A stretch of DNA of 64,000 nt, taken from assembly GCA_964429575.1 (NCBI GenBank), contig CAYSCX010000011.1, positions 1-64,000 of the forward strand, written 5' to 3'. Positions within the stretch are counted from its first letter, which is position 1. Every line of letters begins with the position of its first letter. The notes under the pieces were generated by a model. That model did no database searches. It was not told the origin of the DNA and was given only the letters and a program-made list of their open reading frames with translations. This document shows positions 9,383 through 17,364 of the stretch, piece by piece. A program made the translations under genes and the position numbers. The DNA is from CAYSCX01 sp964429575. GTDB lineage: Bacteria > Desulfobacterota > Binatia > Binatales > Binataceae.

Positions 9383-11059
9383 TCACATCCGCTCGGGCGC
9401 GCTCACTCCAAGCAACCCGAGCCCACTTGCGATCGCGCACTTGAGCAAGTCGGCCAGGTAAAGCCGGGCCATGCTCAGTTGCCGATCGGTTCCGATTATA
9501 CGATTCGCGGGCTTGTTGTAATAGCGATGGAAGTCTCCCGCCAACTCCAGCAGGTAGAACGGCACACGATGGGGTTCGAGCGCGCGCGCCGACTCTGTCA
9601 TCACCTCGCGAAGTCCGAGCGCGCGTTTGCCGAGCTCGAGTTCCTCGTCTGCCAGCAAATCAAGGTCTATCGATGATCGATCCGCCGGCAGCTCGAGTCC
9701 CGCCTTCTCGCCCTCGCGAAACACGCTCGCCAGCCGCGCGTGCGCGTACTGCACGTAGAAGACCGGGTTCTCCGGCGCCTGCCGCTTGGCGAGATCGAGA
9801 TCGAAGTCCAGATGGCTGTCGTGCTTGCGGAACAGAAAGAAGAAGCGCACCACGTCCGGGCCGACTTCATCGATCAGCTCATCGAGTGTCACGTAGGTCG
9901 CGCGCCTGGTGGACATCTTTACCCGCTCGCCGCCGCGCGTGAGCGTGACGAACTGGTAGATGATCGCGCGGATCGTCGAGGCGTCGTGGCCGAGCGCCTT
10001 GACCGCCGCGATCACGCCTTCGTGTTCTGCGATGTGATCGGCGCCGAACACGTCGACGACCAGATCGAAGCCGCGCTCGAGCTTTTGGATGTGATAGGCG
10101 ATGTCGGGCGTGCGGTAAGTCGGCTCGCGGTCGGGCCCTGATCGAATGAGCACGACGTCCTTGGGCAGTCCCAGCGGCTCGCCCCGCAGCCAAACGGCTC
10201 CATCGCGCTCTTCAACCAGCCCGCGTTTGCGCAGCTCCGCGACCACCGCATCGACCCTTCCGGCGCGGATCAGCTCCAACTCGTTGGTAAACACCGTGAA
10301 CCGGATGCCGAGCCGTTCGCACGTCGCGCGAATGTCGGCGAAGATCGAATCGACCGCCGCCTTGCGCAACACATCATTGTCGGGCGCCGCGGCGAGCGCG
10401 TCACCGCGTTTCTCAACCAGCGAGCGCGCGATGTCGCGTATGTACTCGCCCTGGTAGCCGTCCTCCGGCAGCGTCGCCTCGCGTCCCAATTCCTCCAGGT
10501 ACCGCACCCGCACCGATTCGGCGAGCAACTTCATCTGCCGGCCGCCATCATTGAAGTAATACTCGCGCGTGACGTCGAACCCCGCGGCCTCATACATGCG
10601 CGCGATCGTATCGCCCAGCACGGCGTTGCGTCCGTGGCCGACCGTGAGCGGCCCGGTGGGATTCGCCGAGAGAAACTCAACCTGGATCTTCTTGCCGCCG
10701 CCCGCGCGAAGCTCCCACGGCTGCGGCCGGAAGAAAGCCGGACCCTCGTCAGTAGCGCGACGCATCTCACGCTGCCAGTAAGCCGGCGCCATGCGAAAGT
10801 TGATGAAGCCGGGTCCCGCGACGGCTACTTCCCTGACCTCGGCGGGAAGCTCGAGATTCGCGCGGATGATCTCGGCAATTGCGCGCGGCGCCTTTTTCTC
10901 ATCGCGCGCAATCACCAATGCGACGTTGGTAGCGCGGTCGCCGTGCGACGGGTCGCGAGGCTGTTCCACGGTAATTGACGGCGGCGCCGACTTGAGCGCA
11001 CCCTTGGCGCGCGCGCGCTCAATTGCAGCAGATATGATTGAGATGATGAGGTCGTTCAT
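9383..11059 (-). CDS. argS: Arginyl-tRNA synthetase
   Basis: Class I aminoacyl-tRNA synthetase charging tRNA-Arg with arginine. The start at 11059 (MNDLIISIISAAIERARA) is chosen as the usual family N terminus; another ATG in frame lies nine codons upstream at 11086. The product is 558 residues. An N-terminal Add-1 domain precedes SANPTGPLTVGHGRNAVLGD, whose TVGH is the HIGH equivalent. ERVKMSTRRATYVTL is the KMSK-type loop, and a DALR anticodon-binding domain ends the protein. The SPOR gene follows directly. Confidence 0.96.
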   Translation of the reverse strand: MNDLIISIISAAIERARAKGALKSAPPSITVEQPRDPSHGDRATNVALVIARDEKKAPRAIAEIIRANLELPAEVREVAVAGPGFINFRMAPAYWQREMRRATDEGPAFFRPQPWELRAGGGKKIQVEFLSANPTGPLTVGHGRNAVLGDTIARMYEAAGFDVTREYYFNDGGRQMKLLAESVRVRYLEELGREATLPEDGYQGEYIRDIARSLVEKRGDALAAAPDNDVLRKAAVDSIFADIRATCERLGIRFTVFTNELELIRAGRVDAVVAELRKRGLVEERDGAVWLRGEPLGLPKDVVLIRSGPDREPTYRTPDIAYHIQKLERGFDLVVDVFGADHIAEHEGVIAAVKALGHDASTIRAIIYQFVTLTRGGERVKMSTRRATYVTLDELIDEVGPDVVRFFFLFRKHDSHLDFDLDLAKRQAPENPVFYVQYAHARLASVFREGEKAGLELPADRSSIDLDLLADEELELGKRALGLREVMTESARALEPHRVPFYLLELAGDFHRYYNKPANRIIGTDRQLSMARLYLADLLKCAIASGLGLLGVSAPERM

Positions 11060-11178
11060 TCGCCAGAAGCGATCGATGTCGAGCAATCGTGCCAGATACG
11101 GCGCGCGCTGTTAAGCTCGCGCGGCTTGACGCTCGCCGCGCGCCGGTGCGAACGTGACGGCGAGGCGTGGGGAACATC

Positions 11179-11964
11179 ATGGAGCTCGCTCTTGGCGGCA
11201 AAGCCGCAATCGTCACCGGTGGCAGCAAGGGTATTGGGCGCGCCACCGCGCTCGGGCTCGCAGCCGAGGGCGCTTCGGTCGTGGTATGCGCACGCGGCCG
11301 CGAGGCGCTCGATGAAACGGCCGGGCTTGCGCGGCAAAATGAAGGCGCGCGCGTCGCGGCGCTGCAAGCCGACCTTACCAAACCAGACGACATCCGGCGC
11401 GTGGTCGCGCGTTGCGTCGAAGAGTTCGGCCGCATCGACATCCTCGTGAACAACGCCGGCTCTGCCCGTCCGGGCGAATTCCAGAGCACCAGTGACGCCG
11501 ACTGGCTGGACGACTGGCAGCTCAAGTTTTTCGGCTACGTGAGGATGGCGCGCGAGGTGCTGCCGCACATGGAGCGCGGGGGTGGCGGCGTGATCGTCAA
11601 TGTAATCGGCACCGGCGGACTGGCTCCAACCCGTGGGTACATGGTCGGCGGGTCCGCCAATGCGGCGCTCAATCATTTTACCAAGGCGCTCGCCCAGGAG
11701 GGCGCCGAACGAGGCGTGCGGGTGGTGGGAATCAATCCGGGACCGATACTGACTGACCGGCTTCGCATCTTTGTAGGACGCGCCGCGCAGGCGCGGGCGC
11801 AGAGCATCGAGGAAGCGCTCCGGCGCATGACCCCGCTCAAGCGCGCCGGGCGACCGGAGGAAGTGGCGGACCTGATCCTCTTTTTGGTCTCCGCGCGCGC
11901 CGCGTTCATCCACGGCGCCAACATCACGATTGACGGCGGCGCTAATCCGGGGCTGATGGGATGA
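11179..11964 (+). CDS. SDR family protein with atypical catalytic motif
   Basis: Short-chain dehydrogenase/reductase fold, 261 residues from the ATG at 11179, which has GGGGA about 6 bases upstream (an in-frame GTG at 11167 is the alternative). The cofactor loop TGGSKGIGRA and the NNAG motif are intact, and the C terminus has the usual GxxxTIDGG end. The catalytic region reads GYMVGGSANAALNHFTKAL, in which the expected Tyr-x-x-x-Lys is not preserved; Asn sits where Lys is expected in front of AAL. Substrate is unknown. It is a single gene, divergent from argS. Confidence 0.85.
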   Translation: MELALGGKAAIVTGGSKGIGRATALGLAAEGASVVVCARGREALDETAGLARQNEGARVAALQADLTKPDDIRRVVARCVEEFGRIDILVNNAGSARPGEFQSTSDADWLDDWQLKFFGYVRMAREVLPHMERGGGGVIVNVIGTGGLAPTRGYMVGGSANAALNHFTKALAQEGAERGVRVVGINPGPILTDRLRIFVGRAAQARAQSIEEALRRMTPLKRAGRPEEVADLILFLVSARAAFIHGANITIDGGANPGLMG

Positions 11965-12122
11965 GGAGTCCTCGCGCAGTGGAGGCAAGTACTGGGCAGG
12001 CTCGACGACTTGGCCGTTTCGCGCTCGCTACAGAGCGGAAAGCGGTGCGCTGAGCGCCGACCCGCTGCTCGCCGCCGCCAGCGCCGCGCTCGCGGTCGCC
12101 AAGAAAGCTCCGCCCGAAGAGC
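11965..12122. other. Short intergenic stretch
   Basis: Between the SDR gene and the small minus-strand reading frame I see no gene, no clear terminator with a T run and no recognisable repeat. The two genes converge here. Confidence 0.5.
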
Positions 12123-12281
12123 CTACCTAGCGCCGGCGTAGCCGAGCAGCCCCGCGACCAGCAGCGCCCACCCGATCGCCCCCAGCGGCATCAACCCGTA
12201 GATGGCTCGCACCACCCGCCAGCCCAGCGGCAAAGGCGGGCCGGCGACCTGCTGCCCAGTCCATGGATCGTAAACTCGCAT
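12123..12281 (-). CDS. Small membrane protein of 52 residues, unknown function
   Basis: A short frame not seen by a length filter. Its ATG (12279-12281) is preceded on the minus strand by AAGGAGG four bases away, one of the strongest ribosome binding sites in the window. The peptide starts MRVYDPWTGQQVAGPPLP and continues with one hydrophobic segment (about residues 27-49: Tyr-Gly-Leu-Met-Pro-Leu-Gly-Ala-Ile-Gly-Trp, then Ala/Leu/Val/Gly), ending GYAGAR. One transmembrane helix is predicted by eye. I do not recognise a family. Support is the ribosome binding site plus coherent composition. Confidence 0.6.
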   Translation of the reverse strand: MRVYDPWTGQQVAGPPLPLGWRVVRAIYGLMPLGAIGWALLVAGLLGYAGAR

Positions 12282-12651
12282 GTTCCCTCCTTACACATTG
12301 TAACTATTCCCTACCGATTAGAGCGCCCCTGCGCCCGCCGCGCAAGCGGGCGCCGCAGCAAGGCCGTCAATCCTACTACCCATAGTAGGGCGAACGCTGG
12401 CGACCTACTAAAGCTGGGTTCGTTTTGTCTATTTTGATTGTTTTTTTCGGCGCGGTTCCGGGCGCAGGGGCGACTGGGCGAGGCGGCGGCGGTCGCGCGG
12501 TGTGACGGGGCGGCAGGGTCGCCCGCGAGGACAACCGAGGGCTGGTGATTGGTGTCCATCGGGTGAAAGTTAACACGAGACGACTCAGCGGATCAGGCTG
12601 AACTAGTTCATCCCTGAACCCGTTCAGAGGCCGCACCGCCGCGACGCTGCG
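12282..12651. other. Intergenic region with palindromes, no convincing gene
   Basis: About 370 bases upstream of the 52-residue gene and downstream of the epimerase-like gene. It holds a CCTACTA/TAGTAGG inverted repeat (12372-12389, four-base spacer), an unusually T-rich plus-strand run near 12420-12450 and the tandem TGAAC operators described separately. An 82-codon minus-strand frame inside (12311-12559) lacks a ribosome binding site and has low-complexity Arg/Pro/Ala composition, so I do not call it. Confidence 0.5.
12599..12627. promoter_or_regulatory. Tandem TGAAC-N2-GTTCA operator-like palindromes
   Basis: Two 12-base inverted repeats stand side by side: TGAACTAGTTCA (12599-12610, perfect palindrome) and TGAACCCGTTCA (12615-12626, extended by C/G on each side). 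Their centres are 16 bases apart. Such paired sites are typical for dimeric repressors (TetR-like, or LexA-like with other spacing). No regulator gene is adjacent, so the binding protein is unknown. The likely target is the small minus-strand gene to the left. Confidence 0.55.
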
Positions 12652-13092
12652 CTACTTTTTTGCCCACTCCGGCGCCATCGACAACGTCGGATACCCCGAG
12701 CCCATCTGGATCAGCACACCGTGACTCGACCGCGGCGAGATGAACGCCTCGTACGAATCCGCTGACCACTGGCGCTCATCGACCACGCGCACCCCCTTCG
12801 CCTTCAGCTCGTCGCACTTCGCCTTCGGCTCTTTCACCGCGAATGTGAGGTGATGCAGTCCTTCGCCGCGCTTTTCCAGGAACTTCACCAGGAACGAACT
12901 CTCGTCGAACGGTTCGAGCAGCTCCAGCAGCACGCCGTTCAGTTCGAGCTGGACCAGCCGGTAGCCCGATTCCTTGCTCGCATGGTCGAACATGAACGTT
13001 GCGCCAAGCACGCCCTCGAAGAACTTGCGCGCCTCATCGACGCTTCGCACGGCGATGCCAATGTGATCGAGCTTGCCGAGTGGCTCTGCCAT
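12652..13092 (-). CDS. VOC-superfamily protein, methylmalonyl-CoA epimerase-like
   Basis: Methylmalonyl-CoA epimerases interconvert the (R) and (S) forms during propionyl-CoA metabolism using a divalent metal in a VOC fold. The 146 residues show LDHIGIAVRSVDEA (metal His10), LELLEP, FLVKFLEKRGEGLHHLTFAV (second His), all strongly epimerase-like. The last strand reads SSHGVLIQMG, with Gln where epimerases normally have the metal-ligand Glu of GVLIEL. Function may therefore have drifted. It lies 63 bases downstream of the GST gene on the same strand and is probably co-transcribed. Confidence 0.75.
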   Translation of the reverse strand: MAEPLGKLDHIGIAVRSVDEARKFFEGVLGATFMFDHASKESGYRLVQLELNGVLLELLEPFDESSFLVKFLEKRGEGLHHLTFAVKEPKAKCDELKAKGVRVVDERQWSADSYEAFISPRSSHGVLIQMGSGYPTLSMAPEWAKK

Positions 13093-13155
13093 TACCGAAT
13101 CCTTCGCGGGCGGTTGTGCGGTTGCTGCGCGGCAGGGCCGTCGACTTGGCGCCGC

Positions 13156-13767
13156 TCAGTCTGCCGGCATGCTCGCGGCGTAGCTCGTCCGCGCCTTCAT
13201 CCGCTCCCACCACGCTTTGAGGTTTGGAAAATCGTCGGGAATTTTGTATCCCGCGCGCTCGTAGTTCGAAAGATGAGGAACGAACGAGATGTCGGCGAGA
13301 CTCAAGACTCCGGTGAAGAATTCGCGTCCCTGCAACTCCTTGTCCAGATACGCGAAATGCTTCAGCGCCTCGCGCTCGCCCTCCTCGATCTTGGCGTGGT
13401 CGCGCTCAGCTTCCGGCTTCCTCAACTGAAGGAAGATCTTGTAGAGCGAAGTCGCGGCGTACGCGTCGGAGTAATCCTCGAATGCGCGCGCCCGCGCCTT
13501 CATCGCCGGGTCTCGCGGAAGCAGCGGGCTGTTCGGATAGCGGTCTTCAAGATATTCGTTGATGACCGTCGAGTCGTGCACGATGACGCCTTCGTCGATA
13601 AGCGCCGGCACTTTGCCGACCGGATTGATTGCGAGGTACTCCGGCCTGCGATGTTCGCCCTTGGCCAGATCGAGCCACGTCGTTTCCCATTGGAGCCCTT
13701 TTTCCAAAAGGGCGATGCGCGACTTGCGCGCCCACGGTCACGGTTTGTAGTCGAACATCTTCAACAT
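13156..13767 (-). CDS. Glutathione S-transferase, candidate selenoprotein (in-frame UGA at codon 10)
   Basis: A GST-fold protein of 203 residues if UGA at codon 10 (13738-13740) is read as selenocysteine. The frame opens at ATG 13767 with AGGAGG eight bases upstream, reads MLKMFDYKP, then UGA, then PWARKSRIALLEKG, exactly the beta1/alpha1 region of GSTs in which the residue before Pro-Trp is the catalytic Ser or Cys. The rest is intact: NPVGKVPALID with the cis-Pro, the glutathione-binding DSTVINEYLE (about residues 65-75) and an all-helical C-terminal domain with LSLADI. A hairpin follows the UGA. Without recoding, translation could only start at TTG 13707 and would lack the catalytic strand. 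A sequencing error or nonsense mutation cannot be excluded from one sequence. Confidence 0.75.
13695..13713 (-). promoter_or_regulatory. SECIS-like hairpin downstream of the GST UGA codon
   Basis: On the minus strand an 8-bp perfect stem GCCCTTTT/AAAAGGGC closes a three-base GGA loop. The loop starts 33 bases after the UGA (32 bases between), within the 16-37 base window described for bacterial SECIS elements, and it has G in its first two positions as that consensus requires. A second small stem (GCGCG-CAAGT-CGCGC) lies between UGA and this hairpin. The structure was read by eye; no folding energy was calculated. Confidence 0.6.
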
Positions 13768-13864
13768 TGTTGGGGCCTCCTGCTCACCAGCCATGTTATT
13801 TTCGCGCTCTTGCAAGCGTCAAGGCGGCCTTGCACGAGGGTCGCGCTTTCCGCGATAGGAGTGT

Positions 13865-14359
13865 ATGTCCGCGATCGCGTGGAAGATGCCGCCGGTGGTG
13901 AAGGTCTACGAGGCGATCGGCGCGCTCGGAGACGGGCGGGTGGAAATGAAGGGCACGTGGGGCGCGCTGGTGACATCGTCGGAGGGAAACAAGACCTATC
14001 AAGTCGAAATCTCGGACGATCTCCGGCAGATTTCTTCCAATGATAACGCGTCGTACTGGCAGGGCTACCTCGGGTATCCTGCCGTCGCGGTGTTGCTGCA
14101 GCTTGGTCTTTACCGGGCACCGGCAAACGTAATCGACGCGCTCGCCGGCATTGCGTGGAAGCAGATCAACCGCCGCTTGCGCAACGACTACGCAAAGACG
14201 CTCAAGGAAGTCGATCGCATCGTCGAGCAAAACGGAAACGACCCCGATGCGGTGCGCGCCGAGGCAGAAGCGATCATGGACGCGCTGAAGAAGCTCGCGC
14301 CAGTGCGCGGCGCCCGCAAGCCGCCGCCACCCGAGAAGCGCGAGTCGAAGGGCAAGTAG
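13865..14359 (+). CDS. Conserved hypothetical protein
   Basis: A 164-residue protein with AGGAG just upstream of the ATG. No domain is recognised. The first half (VYEAIGALGDGRVEMKGTWG..., about residues 10-75) looks like a compact beta-rich domain with a hydrophobic stretch YLGYPAVAVLLQLG at about 68-82. The second half is helical and ends in a charged Pro/Lys tail. No signal peptide is seen. It lies 22 bases before the Yip1 gene on the same strand, so the two probably form an operon. Function unknown. Confidence 0.75.
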   Translation: MSAIAWKMPPVVKVYEAIGALGDGRVEMKGTWGALVTSSEGNKTYQVEISDDLRQISSNDNASYWQGYLGYPAVAVLLQLGLYRAPANVIDALAGIAWKQINRRLRNDYAKTLKEVDRIVEQNGNDPDAVRAEAEAIMDALKKLAPVRGARKPPPPEKRESKGK

Positions 14360-14381
14360 CGATGGCTCTAACGGAGACCGC

Positions 14382-15023
14382 ATGAGCGCCGTATCACCGC
14401 AGGGACTGGGCCCGTTCTTCAACATATTCTTTCAACCCCGCGCGACCATCCGCGCGATCGTGGAGGTCGATCCGCGCCTCCACGTCGTGCCGATTGCGCT
14501 CATCGCCGGCGGACTCTCTGCCATCCCCAGCGCGCTCATCGCCGGCGCATCGGGCCCCGTGCAGCAGGCGGGACCCTTCGTGGCCGCGTTCGCCACCGTG
14601 TTCGGGGCGGTGTTGGGCGTCATCGGGCTCTACGTGAGCGGTTGGCTTCTGACCTTCACGGGCTGGCAGCTCGGCGGCACCGCGACCCCACGCTTGGTGC
14701 GCGCGGCGGTGGCGTGGTCCAACGTGCCGAGCATCGTGGGCTCGGCGATCGGCACCGTGGCGCTGGTGACGGGTATGGCCGCGATTCCCGCCTACGATGC
14801 TGAGTCTGCGTTCCGAGTAAGCGGCGCTCTCTCCGGTCTGAATCCTGTCTTCTTGGGCTTCGCGATCTGGTCGTTCGTGATCTCTCTCATTTGCCTCAGC
14901 GAGGTAAATGGTTTTTCTGTCGTGCGAGCGCTGCTCGCGTATTTTCTAATCGCAGTCGAGGTGGGAATCATCGTCGCAATCCTGGTGATCGTCTCTGTTG
15001 GAGTGCCGGGCTTTGTACGCTGA
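14382..15023 (+). CDS. Yip1-domain integral membrane protein
   Basis: 213 residues, with an N-terminal amphipathic segment containing FFQPRATIRAIVE, the hallmark start of bacterial Yip1-family proteins, and five hydrophobic helices (about residues 32-52, 62-88, 105-130, 145-165 and 180-208). CGGAGA stands about 5 bases before the ATG. Yip1 proteins in bacteria have no settled function; eukaryotic relatives act in vesicle traffic. It follows the hypothetical gene at 13865. Confidence 0.8.
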   Translation: MSAVSPQGLGPFFNIFFQPRATIRAIVEVDPRLHVVPIALIAGGLSAIPSALIAGASGPVQQAGPFVAAFATVFGAVLGVIGLYVSGWLLTFTGWQLGGTATPRLVRAAVAWSNVPSIVGSAIGTVALVTGMAAIPAYDAESAFRVSGALSGLNPVFLGFAIWSFVISLICLSEVNGFSVVRALLAYFLIAVEVGIIVAILVIVSVGVPGFVR

Positions 15024-15061
15024 AGAGGCACCCGCCGCGCCGGGGCCTTCTCATCACCGGC

Positions 15062-17251
15062 CTACTGCACGCGCAAACGCTCCGCGAGCCTGCTCATTCG
15101 CTTGCGCTCTTCCTGGTTGAAGACCGCCTGTCGGAGCGCGCTTTTGGTCCCCACGATCACGCACACTCGCTCCGCGCGCGTTATCGCCGTGTAGAGCAAA
15201 TTTCGCCTCAGCATCAGGTAGTGCGCCGGATGAAGCGGGATCACCACCGCGGGATACTGGCTGCCCTGGCTCTTGTGCACGGTGATCGCGTAGGCAAGCG
15301 CAAGCTCGTCGGCTTCCGATAAATCGTACTGGGCGCCGGTCTCTTCGAATGCGACGCCCAACTTTCCACGCTCCGCATCGAGCGACGTGATCGTGCCGAT
15401 TTCTCCGTTCATCACCAGCTTGTCGTAGTCGTTTCGCAATTGAATCACGCGATCTCCGGCACGGAATACGCGGTCGCCCACGCGCAGCTCGCGCCCGGCG
15501 GGGTTGAGCAGTTGCTGAAGTTCTCGATTGAGCGCCTGCGTTCCGAGCGCGCCGCGGTTCATCGGCGAGAGCACCTGGATGTCCCGCGCATCGCGAATCC
15601 CGAACTTTCCAATCAACCGCTCGCGGACCAATTGCTTGATTGTCGCGAGGATCTCGTCCGGCGAATTGCGTTCGATAAGGAAGAAATCGCCCTCCGCGTC
15701 GGACGACGCCGCCGGCATTTCACCGCGATTGATGCGGTGCGCATTCGCGACGATCAAACTCTCGCGCGCCTGGCGGTAGATTTCGCGCAACTCGACCACC
15801 GGAACCAACCCCGATGCGATTACGTCCTTGAGCACGCTCCCCGGCCCAACCGACGGGAGCTGATCGCGGTCGCCCACCAGCAAGAGCGACGTTTCCGGCA
15901 TCAGCGCCGAGAGCAGATTCGATGCGAGCTCGACATCCATCATCGAGGTCTCATCGACCACCAGGTAGTTGGTGCGAAGTGGAAACGACTCGTTGCGAAT
16001 GAAGCCGCCGCTTTCCGGCGAATACTCGAGCAGGCGATGCAGCGTTTTCGCCTCGCGGCCGGTCGCCTCCGACAACCGCCGCGCCGCGCGGCCGGTCGGC
16101 GCAGCGAGCGACGGTCGAATCCCGGCGGAATCGAGCGCCGCGAGCAACGATTTCAGCAGCGTCGTCTTGCCGGTGCCCGGACCGCCGGTGATCACCGTCA
16201 CTTTGCTTTCGAGCGCCGTCCGCAGCGCCTTCAACTGTTCGGCAGAGAGCGGCGGTTTTGCTGCGCGCATTGCCGCCTCGGCAGCGCGCTCGACTGCCGC
16301 GCGTCCCAGCGGACGTCCTTGCGTGAGCGCGCGAAGCCGGGTCGCGACATTTTGCTCGGCGGCGTGCAGCGCCGCGAGATACACGGCGGTCGCATCCTCG
16401 TTTCGCTCCACGACCACATCGCCCTGCGCCGCGAGCTCCTCGACCGCGCGCCAGGCGAGATCGCCATCCATCTCGAGCGCGCTCGTGAACTGACCCTCCA
16501 GGTAGTCCAATGGAACGTACACGTGCCCGTCGTCGGCCATGCGCTCCAGCAGATACACGACCGCGGCGCGCGCCCGCTCGATCGAATTGCGAGCAATGCC
16601 GAGGCGATCGGCGATCGCATCCGCGGTGCGAAACCCGATGCCCGAAATACGCCGCGCCAACAGGTACGGGTCGTGACGGATGGTGTCGAGCGCGTCGCGC
16701 CCGAACTCCTTGTGAATCTTGCGCGCGTAACCCGACCCGACGCCGTGACCGCGCAGAAAAACCGTCAGCTCGCGAAGCCCCGACGAGTCCCGCCACGCCG
16801 CGACGATCCGGTCTGCAACCACTCGCCCCAGTCCGCGCACTTCACGCACCCGGTCGGGACGCTCGTCGAGCACCTGCGGCAACCCTTCGCCAAAATGTTC
16901 GACGATGCGCCGCGCGAGTGCCGGTCCCACTCCCTTGATCTCCGAGGCGAGGTAGCGCTCCAGCGCCGCGACCCCCGCGGGCCGGATGGTCTCGTAATCA
17001 ACGATTCTGAACTGTTCGCCGTAACGCGGATGTTTCTCACGCCGGCCCCGCGCGCGGATGCCGGAGCCGATCTCCAGCCCCGCCAGGCTGCCGACCACCG
17101 TAATGCGTTCGCGCACGCCGTCTTGCAGCGTGCATTCGACCACCGCCACCGCATAGCCGCTTTCGTCGTTGACGTAGAGCAGCTGTTCGAGGGTGCCCTC
17201 GAGTAGTTGTTCGCTGGTTTCGGGAGCTGCCACAACGCGATGCAAGGCCAC
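15062..17251 (-). CDS. recD2: ATP-dependent 5'-3' DNA helicase, RecD2 type
   Basis: Superfamily 1B helicase with 5'-3' polarity acting in DNA repair without RecBC. From a GTG near 17251 (alternative GTG at 17233) it has about 729 residues, the usual RecD2 size. Order: N-terminal OB domain (GTLEQLLYVNDESGYAV), helix-hairpin-helix repeats (IKGVGPALARRIVEHFG, VRGLGRVVADRI), Walker A TGGPGTGKTTLLK, Walker B VVDETSMMD, GDRDQLPSVGPG, and motif VI-type AITVHKSQGSQYP...AITRAE. The open frame runs on upstream to 18268, but that part overlaps the MATE gene and reads as Arg-rich shadow. The exact start is uncertain. Confidence 0.93.
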   Translation of the reverse strand: MALHRVVAAPETSEQLLEGTLEQLLYVNDESGYAVAVVECTLQDGVRERITVVGSLAGLEIGSGIRARGRREKHPRYGEQFRIVDYETIRPAGVAALERYLASEIKGVGPALARRIVEHFGEGLPQVLDERPDRVREVRGLGRVVADRIVAAWRDSSGLRELTVFLRGHGVGSGYARKIHKEFGRDALDTIRHDPYLLARRISGIGFRTADAIADRLGIARNSIERARAAVVYLLERMADDGHVYVPLDYLEGQFTSALEMDGDLAWRAVEELAAQGDVVVERNEDATAVYLAALHAAEQNVATRLRALTQGRPLGRAAVERAAEAAMRAAKPPLSAEQLKALRTALESKVTVITGGPGTGKTTLLKSLLAALDSAGIRPSLAAPTGRAARRLSEATGREAKTLHRLLEYSPESGGFIRNESFPLRTNYLVVDETSMMDVELASNLLSALMPETSLLLVGDRDQLPSVGPGSVLKDVIASGLVPVVELREIYRQARESLIVANAHRINRGEMPAASSDAEGDFFLIERNSPDEILATIKQLVRERLIGKFGIRDARDIQVLSPMNRGALGTQALNRELQQLLNPAGRELRVGDRVFRAGDRVIQLRNDYDKLVMNGEIGTITSLDAERGKLGVAFEETGAQYDLSEADELALAYAITVHKSQGSQYPAVVIPLHPAHYLMLRRNLLYTAITRAERVCVIVGTKSALRQAVFNQEERKRMSRLAERLRVQ

Positions 17252-17364
17252 GTCTGCTTCAACGACCCGCAGCCGCAGCGGCAAGGATCGCGCGCGCGCC
17301 GCGAAGCGTAAAGGCGGCGTCGCACCGCGCGTCAACAGGCGCGGCTGTCTCGCGACGGGCCGGC

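Noticed and set aside
12311..12559. 82-codon minus-strand frame
   Set aside because: No ribosome binding site, Arg/Pro/Ala low complexity and no recognisable feature.
13707..13767. Treating the GST 5' end as simply a TTG start at 13707
   Set aside because: This would drop the first beta strand and the catalytic residue, while an ideal ribosome binding site and GST-like N terminus exist upstream of the UGA.
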